Source: Micromonospora profundi (lineage in GTDB: Bacteria; Actinomycetota; Actinomycetes; Mycobacteriales; Micromonosporaceae). Taken from it: 64,000 bases of DNA. A model generated the notes under the pieces. That model worked only from the letters and a program-made list of their open reading frames with translations, had not been told where the DNA came from and made no database searches. Positions 60,972 through 64,000 of this stretch are shown here, one piece after another (the stretch's first letter is position 1; every line of letters begins with the position of its first letter). The DNA is taken from positions 2,852,001 through 2,916,000 of the forward strand of contig NZ_JAATJK010000001.1 in the NCBI RefSeq assembly GCF_011927785.1, read 5' to 3'. Both the position numbers and the translations under genes were made by a program.

Positions 60972-61265
60972 ATGGTTCGCCAACCCCTCACCGCCGAGCA
61001 GATCGCAGCGGGTCAGCGCCTCGGAGTCGCCCTCCGCGCCGCGCGGGGCAGCCGCAGCCTCGTCGAGGTGGCCCTGGCAGCCGGCATCTCCCCGGAGACC
61101 CTGCGCAAGATCGAGGCGGGCCGGCTTCCCGCACCGGCGTTCGGCACCGTCGTGTGCCTCAGCCGGGCCCTCGACGTCCCGCTGGCCGACCTGGCCGACA
61201 CCTGGCTTGCCGACATGCCCGTCGGCCAGTCGCCCTGGCTGCCGGCCGCCGAGGTGCTCCGCTAG
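60972..61265 (+). CDS. Small XRE-family HTH protein linked to map
   Basis: A 97-residue DNA-binding protein. The helix-turn-helix is EIAAG-free but clear as QRLGVALRAARGSRSLVEVALAAGISPETLRKIEAGRLPAP (in continuous pieces, about 14-55), followed by FGTVVCLSRALDVPLADLADTW. A -10-like TATCCT (60960-60965) ends six bases before ATG 60972, so it is probably leaderless. Divergent location beside methionine aminopeptidase is a recurrent actinobacterial arrangement in my recollection, suggesting that it regulates that gene. Confidence 0.88.
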   Translation: MVRQPLTAEQIAAGQRLGVALRAARGSRSLVEVALAAGISPETLRKIEAGRLPAPAFGTVVCLSRALDVPLADLADTWLADMPVGQSPWLPAAEVLR

Positions 61266-61304
61266 GAGCCGGTCGACGTCGGGCCGGTCTCCTATAGTCG
61301 TCCG

Positions 61305-61913
61305 GTGAACCTGGATCGGGTCCGGCAGGCGTACGCGTCAGCCGCCGAGGCGTACATCGGGCTGTTCGGCACCCGCGAGCAGGTCGATCCCGACGACCTC
61401 GCCTTCATCGGGCGGCATCTGGCCGGCCGACCCGGCCCGGTGCTCGACCTGGGCTGCGGTCCCGGCCACCTCACCGACCATCTCCGCTCGCTGGGCGTCG
61501 ACGCGACGGGTGTCGACCTGGTCCCCGAGTTCATCGCCCACGCGCGGTCCACCCATCCGGACGGTCGGTACCACGTGGGGTCACTGCACAGCCTCGACGC
61601 CGCCGACCACAGCCTGGCCGGCATCCTGGCCTGGTACTCGTTGATCCACCTGCCGCCGCCGGACCTCGACGGAGTGCTCGCCGAGTTCCGGCGAGCAATC
61701 TCGCCCTCCGGAACGCTTGTGCTCGGCCTCTTCGACGGCGGCACCGAGGAGGTCGCCGCCTTCGACCACAAGGTCGTCACGGCGTACCGCTGGCCTTTCG
61801 ACGAGGTCTCCACGCGACTGGCGCGAGCCGGCTTCACGGAGGTCGAGCGTCTGCGGCGGCCCGGCGACGACCGCCACCGGCCGCACGGCGCCATCGCTGC
61901 CGTCGCCGTCTGA
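61305..61913 (+). CDS. SAM-dependent methyltransferase (leaderless)
   Basis: Class I methyltransferase of 202 residues. Motif I is VLDLGCGPGHLTDHL, motif II/post-I DATGVDLVPEFIAHA, then AADHSLAGILAWYSLIHLPPPDLDGVL and SPSGTLVLGLF. TATAGT (61293-61298), nearly a perfect -10, ends six bases before GTG 61305, so translation starts at the transcript's first codon. It follows the XRE gene by 39 bases with its own promoter. The substrate is unknown. Confidence 0.93.
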   Translation: MNLDRVRQAYASAAEAYIGLFGTREQVDPDDLAFIGRHLAGRPGPVLDLGCGPGHLTDHLRSLGVDATGVDLVPEFIAHARSTHPDGRYHVGSLHSLDAADHSLAGILAWYSLIHLPPPDLDGVLAEFRRAISPSGTLVLGLFDGGTEEVAAFDHKVVTAYRWPFDEVSTRLARAGFTEVERLRRPGDDRHRPHGAIAAVAV

Positions 61914-62125
61914 CGAGGCGGCCAGCCGGGAAGACATTGACACTTTTCGTTACACTGGGGTTAACAACTGCCCACAGCTCCCGCCGGATCGCCGCGGGGA
62001 TCGCAGCCGGATGGTGGACGCCGCCCACATCCACCCGGCCCGCGCCCGCGCCGACCGCCCTGGTCGAGGCGTGCCCGCACGATCGCCGCCGCCAGCGCAG
62101 GGAGCACGTCCCTGGAGGAGTTCCA

Positions 62126-63376
62126 TTGAGAAAGAGATCGAAGATCGGCGCGGGGCTGGCGGCACTCATCGTCCCGGTCGCCTCGATGTTCATGGCGTTC
62201 GGCGCGACACCGGCCAATGCCGCCGTCGGCGGCTCGGGGCCCTACCCCGCCGACTACGAGACGTCGACCACCCTGGCCAACCACACCATCTTCCGCCCGC
62301 AGACACTCCCGTCCGAGCGTCTCCCCATCCTCGTGTGGGGCAACGGCGCCTGCTCGGCCAATGGCCTCTCCCAGGGCAACTTCCTCCGGGAGATCGCCTC
62401 CCACGGCTTCCTCGCCATCGCCAACGGCGCTCCGAACGGATCCGGCTCGACCAACTCCCAGATGCTCACCCAGTCCATCGACTGGGCCGTCGCGGAGAAC
62501 TCCCGGCAGGGCAGCAAGTACTTCAACAGGTTGGACACGTCCAAAGTCGCCGTCGCGGGCTTCTCCTGCGGAGGTCTGGAGGCGTACGCCGTCTCCGGCG
62601 ACCCTCGGGTCACCACGACCGGCATCTTCAGCAGCGGCCTGTTGAACGACGCCGACGACTACCAGCTCCGGAGACTGACCAAGCCGATCGCCTACTTCGT
62701 CGGCGGCCCCAGCGACATCGCCTACCCCAACGCCATTGACGACTGGGGCAAGCTCCCGGCCGGGCTGCCCGCCTTCATGGGCAACCTGAACGTCGGGCAC
62801 GGCGGCACCTACGACCAGACCAACGGCGGCGAGTTCGGCCGCGTGGCGGTGCTCTACCTCAAGTGGCGCCTCAAGGGCGACACCACCGCCGGCACCAACT
62901 TCGTCGGCGCCAACTGCGGTCTGTGCGGTACCCAGTGGACCGTCCAGCAGAAGAACCTGACGCTCGGCGACAACCCGCCGCCCACCACACCGCCGCCGAC
63001 CACACCCCCGCCCACCACGCCTCCACCGACCACACCCCCGCCCACCACACCGCCTCCGACCACGCCGCCTCCGACCGGCAGCCCCGCCTGCACCGCTGTC
63101 TACGCCGTCGCTGACCAGTGGAACGGCGGATTCGTCGCCAACGTCACCGTCACCGCCGGAACCGCCGCACTCAGCGGTTGGCGCGTCACCCTCAACCTGC
63201 CGAGCGGCGCGTCGGTGAGCTCGCTGTGGAACGGCGTCGCCAGCGGAACCAGCGGCACCGTCACCGTCACGAACCAGAGCTACAACGGACGGCTGGCCGC
63301 CGGTCAGACTGCCACGTTCGGGTTCCAGGGCACCGGAAACGGCAGCGGCGCAACCGCCACCTGCACCGGAAGCTGA
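62126..63376 (+). CDS. Secreted alpha/beta-hydrolase (acetylxylan-esterase-like) with CBM2
   Basis: Secreted 416-residue protein. A signal peptide (about 1-32, ending PANAAV) precedes an alpha/beta-hydrolase domain (about 33-270) with LPILVWGNGACSANG, the nucleophile in VAVAGFSCGGLEAYAV, FVGGPSDIAYPNA and a possible His in NVGHGGTYDQ. A PPPTT repeat linker (about 287-315) joins a C-terminal CBM2 (about 318-416) with Cys ends and Trp residues (DQWNGGF, SGWRV, SLWNGV). TTG 62126 is the start because GGAGGAG lies five bases upstream and the signal peptide follows directly. A TTGACA (61937-61942) lies upstream but has only a weak -10. The order resembles the CE1 enzyme at 28301; substrate inferred from CBM2. 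Confidence 0.88.
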   Translation: MRKRSKIGAGLAALIVPVASMFMAFGATPANAAVGGSGPYPADYETSTTLANHTIFRPQTLPSERLPILVWGNGACSANGLSQGNFLREIASHGFLAIANGAPNGSGSTNSQMLTQSIDWAVAENSRQGSKYFNRLDTSKVAVAGFSCGGLEAYAVSGDPRVTTTGIFSSGLLNDADDYQLRRLTKPIAYFVGGPSDIAYPNAIDDWGKLPAGLPAFMGNLNVGHGGTYDQTNGGEFGRVAVLYLKWRLKGDTTAGTNFVGANCGLCGTQWTVQQKNLTLGDNPPPTTPPPTTPPPTTPPPTTPPPTTPPPTTPPPTGSPACTAVYAVADQWNGGFVANVTVTAGTAALSGWRVTLNLPSGASVSSLWNGVASGTSGTVTVTNQSYNGRLAAGQTATFGFQGTGNGSGATATCTGS

Positions 63377-63395
63377 ATTCCACAGATGTGTGAGC

Positions 63396-63435
63396 CCTTC
63401 GGCGGGCCGGTGCCCGATCACCGGCCCGCCGAAGG
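63396..63435. terminator. Bidirectional terminator after the CBM2 hydrolase
   Basis: Perfect 17-base stem (CCTTCGGCGGGCCGGTG at 63396-63412 with its complement at 63419-63435), a 6-base loop and TGTTTT following. It separates the convergent plus-strand hydrolase and the minus-strand dehydratase. Confidence 0.92.
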
Positions 63436-63480
63436 TGTTTTCGCCGCCGGCCCGCACGCACAGCGGGTCGACGGGCTGGC

Positions 63481-64000
63481 TCAGTGCGAGTGCCGGGGCA
63501 CGGCGCTGCCGCTGCCGCCGACGAGGAAGTCAAGGTCAGCTCCCCTGTCGGCTTGCAGGACGTGCTCGCTGTAGAGCCGCGTCCAGCCCCGGTCGGCAGT
63601 CAGCGGTGGCGGCTGCCACGCGGCCCGGCGTCGGGCGAGTTCCACGTCGTCGACAAGCAGATCCAGACGCCGCGCGGAGGCGTCGACGTGAACCAGGTCC
63701 CCGGTACGCACCAGCGCCAGCGGGCCACCCACCGACGCCTCCGGGGCCACGTGCAGGATGCAGGTGCCGTACCCGGTGCCGCTCATGCGGGCATCGGAGA
63801 TCCGCACCATGTCCGTGATGCCGTCGGCGAGCAGCCGTCGCGGCATCGGCACGTTTCCCACCTCCGGAAAGCCGGGATAGCCGCGTGGGCCGGCGTTACG
63901 GACCACGATCACGGTGTCCGGCGTGACGTCGAGGTCCAGATCGTCGGCGGCGACGACGTACTCCTCGATCCGGTCGAAGACGAGCGCCGGCCCGGTGTGC
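63481..64000 (-). CDS. IlvD/Edd family dehydratase (partial, 5' part outside window)
   Basis: C-terminal 172 residues of a dehydratase of the dihydroxy-acid dehydratase / sugar-acid dehydratase family, reading in from the right edge. The conserved block VIVVRNAGPRGYPGFPEVGNVPMP, then GITDMVRISDARMSGTGYGTCILHVAPEASVGGPLALVRTGD and the end RGWTRLYSEHVLQADRGADLDFLVGGSG are typical. The ending resembles sugar-acid dehydratases (arabonate/xylonate type) more than biosynthetic IlvD, which would fit pentose use in this window, but the active-site Fe-S cysteines are outside the window, so the subtype is not settled. Confidence 0.88.
   Translation of the reverse strand, partial: HTGPALVFDRIEEYVVAADDLDLDVTPDTVIVVRNAGPRGYPGFPEVGNVPMPRRLLADGITDMVRISDARMSGTGYGTCILHVAPEASVGGPLALVRTGDLVHVDASARRLDLLVDDVELARRRAAWQPPPLTADRGWTRLYSEHVLQADRGADLDFLVGGSGSAVPRHSH

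Overview
The window looks like chromosomal DNA from a high-GC actinomycete, most likely of the Micromonospora type. The grounds are GC-rich codon use, many GTG starts, RBS-less (leaderless) genes directly behind -10 hexamers, and a large complement of secreted plant- and fungal-polymer hydrolases with proline/threonine linkers and CBM2-like modules. I see no tRNA, rRNA, CRISPR array, insertion sequence or phage structural gene.

Layout. 1-6.1 kb: a sugar ABC importer (binding protein plus two permeases, minus strand) divergent from a GH43 beta-xylosidase, then a lectin-GH46 chitosanase. 6.1-13 kb: a MerR regulator with thioredoxin, a histone-H1-like repeat protein, an ABC exporter, a PepSY protein with a poly-Asp tail, and a two-component system whose kinase carries a duplicated ATP-lid motif. 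13-17.5 kb: oxidoreductases (formaldehyde-dehydrogenase-like MDR enzyme, aldo/keto reductase, LLM flavin enzyme) with a TetR regulator and its twin operators. 17.5-22.7 kb: a tightly overlapping operon made of a 27-codon leader ORF, a DUF559-type nuclease, a two-winged-helix protein and a 1072-residue protein with two P-loops, the second of HerA/FtsK type. This is the best candidate for an undescribed (probably defence) system.

23-30 kb: secreted CE4 and CE1 carbohydrate esterases with CBM2-like modules, separated by regulators (WYL, ArsR, PaaX) and a DinB-type protein. 30-34 kb: katG with its leaderless furA, and a DUF1275 membrane protein. 34-42 kb: a series of divergent regulator/enzyme pairs (TioE-like MerR with erythromycin esterase; MarR with an LLM oxidoreductase and an F420/NADP-reductase-like protein; TetR with an MDR oxidoreductase), several with paired palindromic operators. 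41.8-50.5 kb: a heme/iron acquisition locus with two DtxR/IdeR-type iron boxes between divergent operons. One operon encodes an HtaA-WxL surface protein, a DUF916 protein and a membrane-anchored partner. The other encodes an anchored surface protein, HmuT, HmuU, HmuV, heme oxygenase and a DUF2470 protein, every junction being a 4-base overlap.

50.5-54.2 kb: a LacI regulator and a secreted GH2 enzyme with a CBM42-like module. 54.2-56.8 kb: two genes of visibly less GC-rich composition encoding a 644-residue membrane protein and an 81-residue partner, probably acquired. 57-64 kb: an alcohol dehydrogenase, a CopC-like protein paired with a His-rich membrane protein, an AhpD-like protein, methionine aminopeptidase divergent from an XRE regulator, a methyltransferase, a secreted alpha/beta hydrolase with CBM2, and the 3' part of an IlvD/Edd-family dehydratase.

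Together the hydrolases, sugar importer and local regulators form a plant/fungal biomass-scavenging set. The heme, peroxide and redox genes form an iron/oxidative-stress set. Function assignments come from reading translated sequence and recalled family motifs; no database search was possible.
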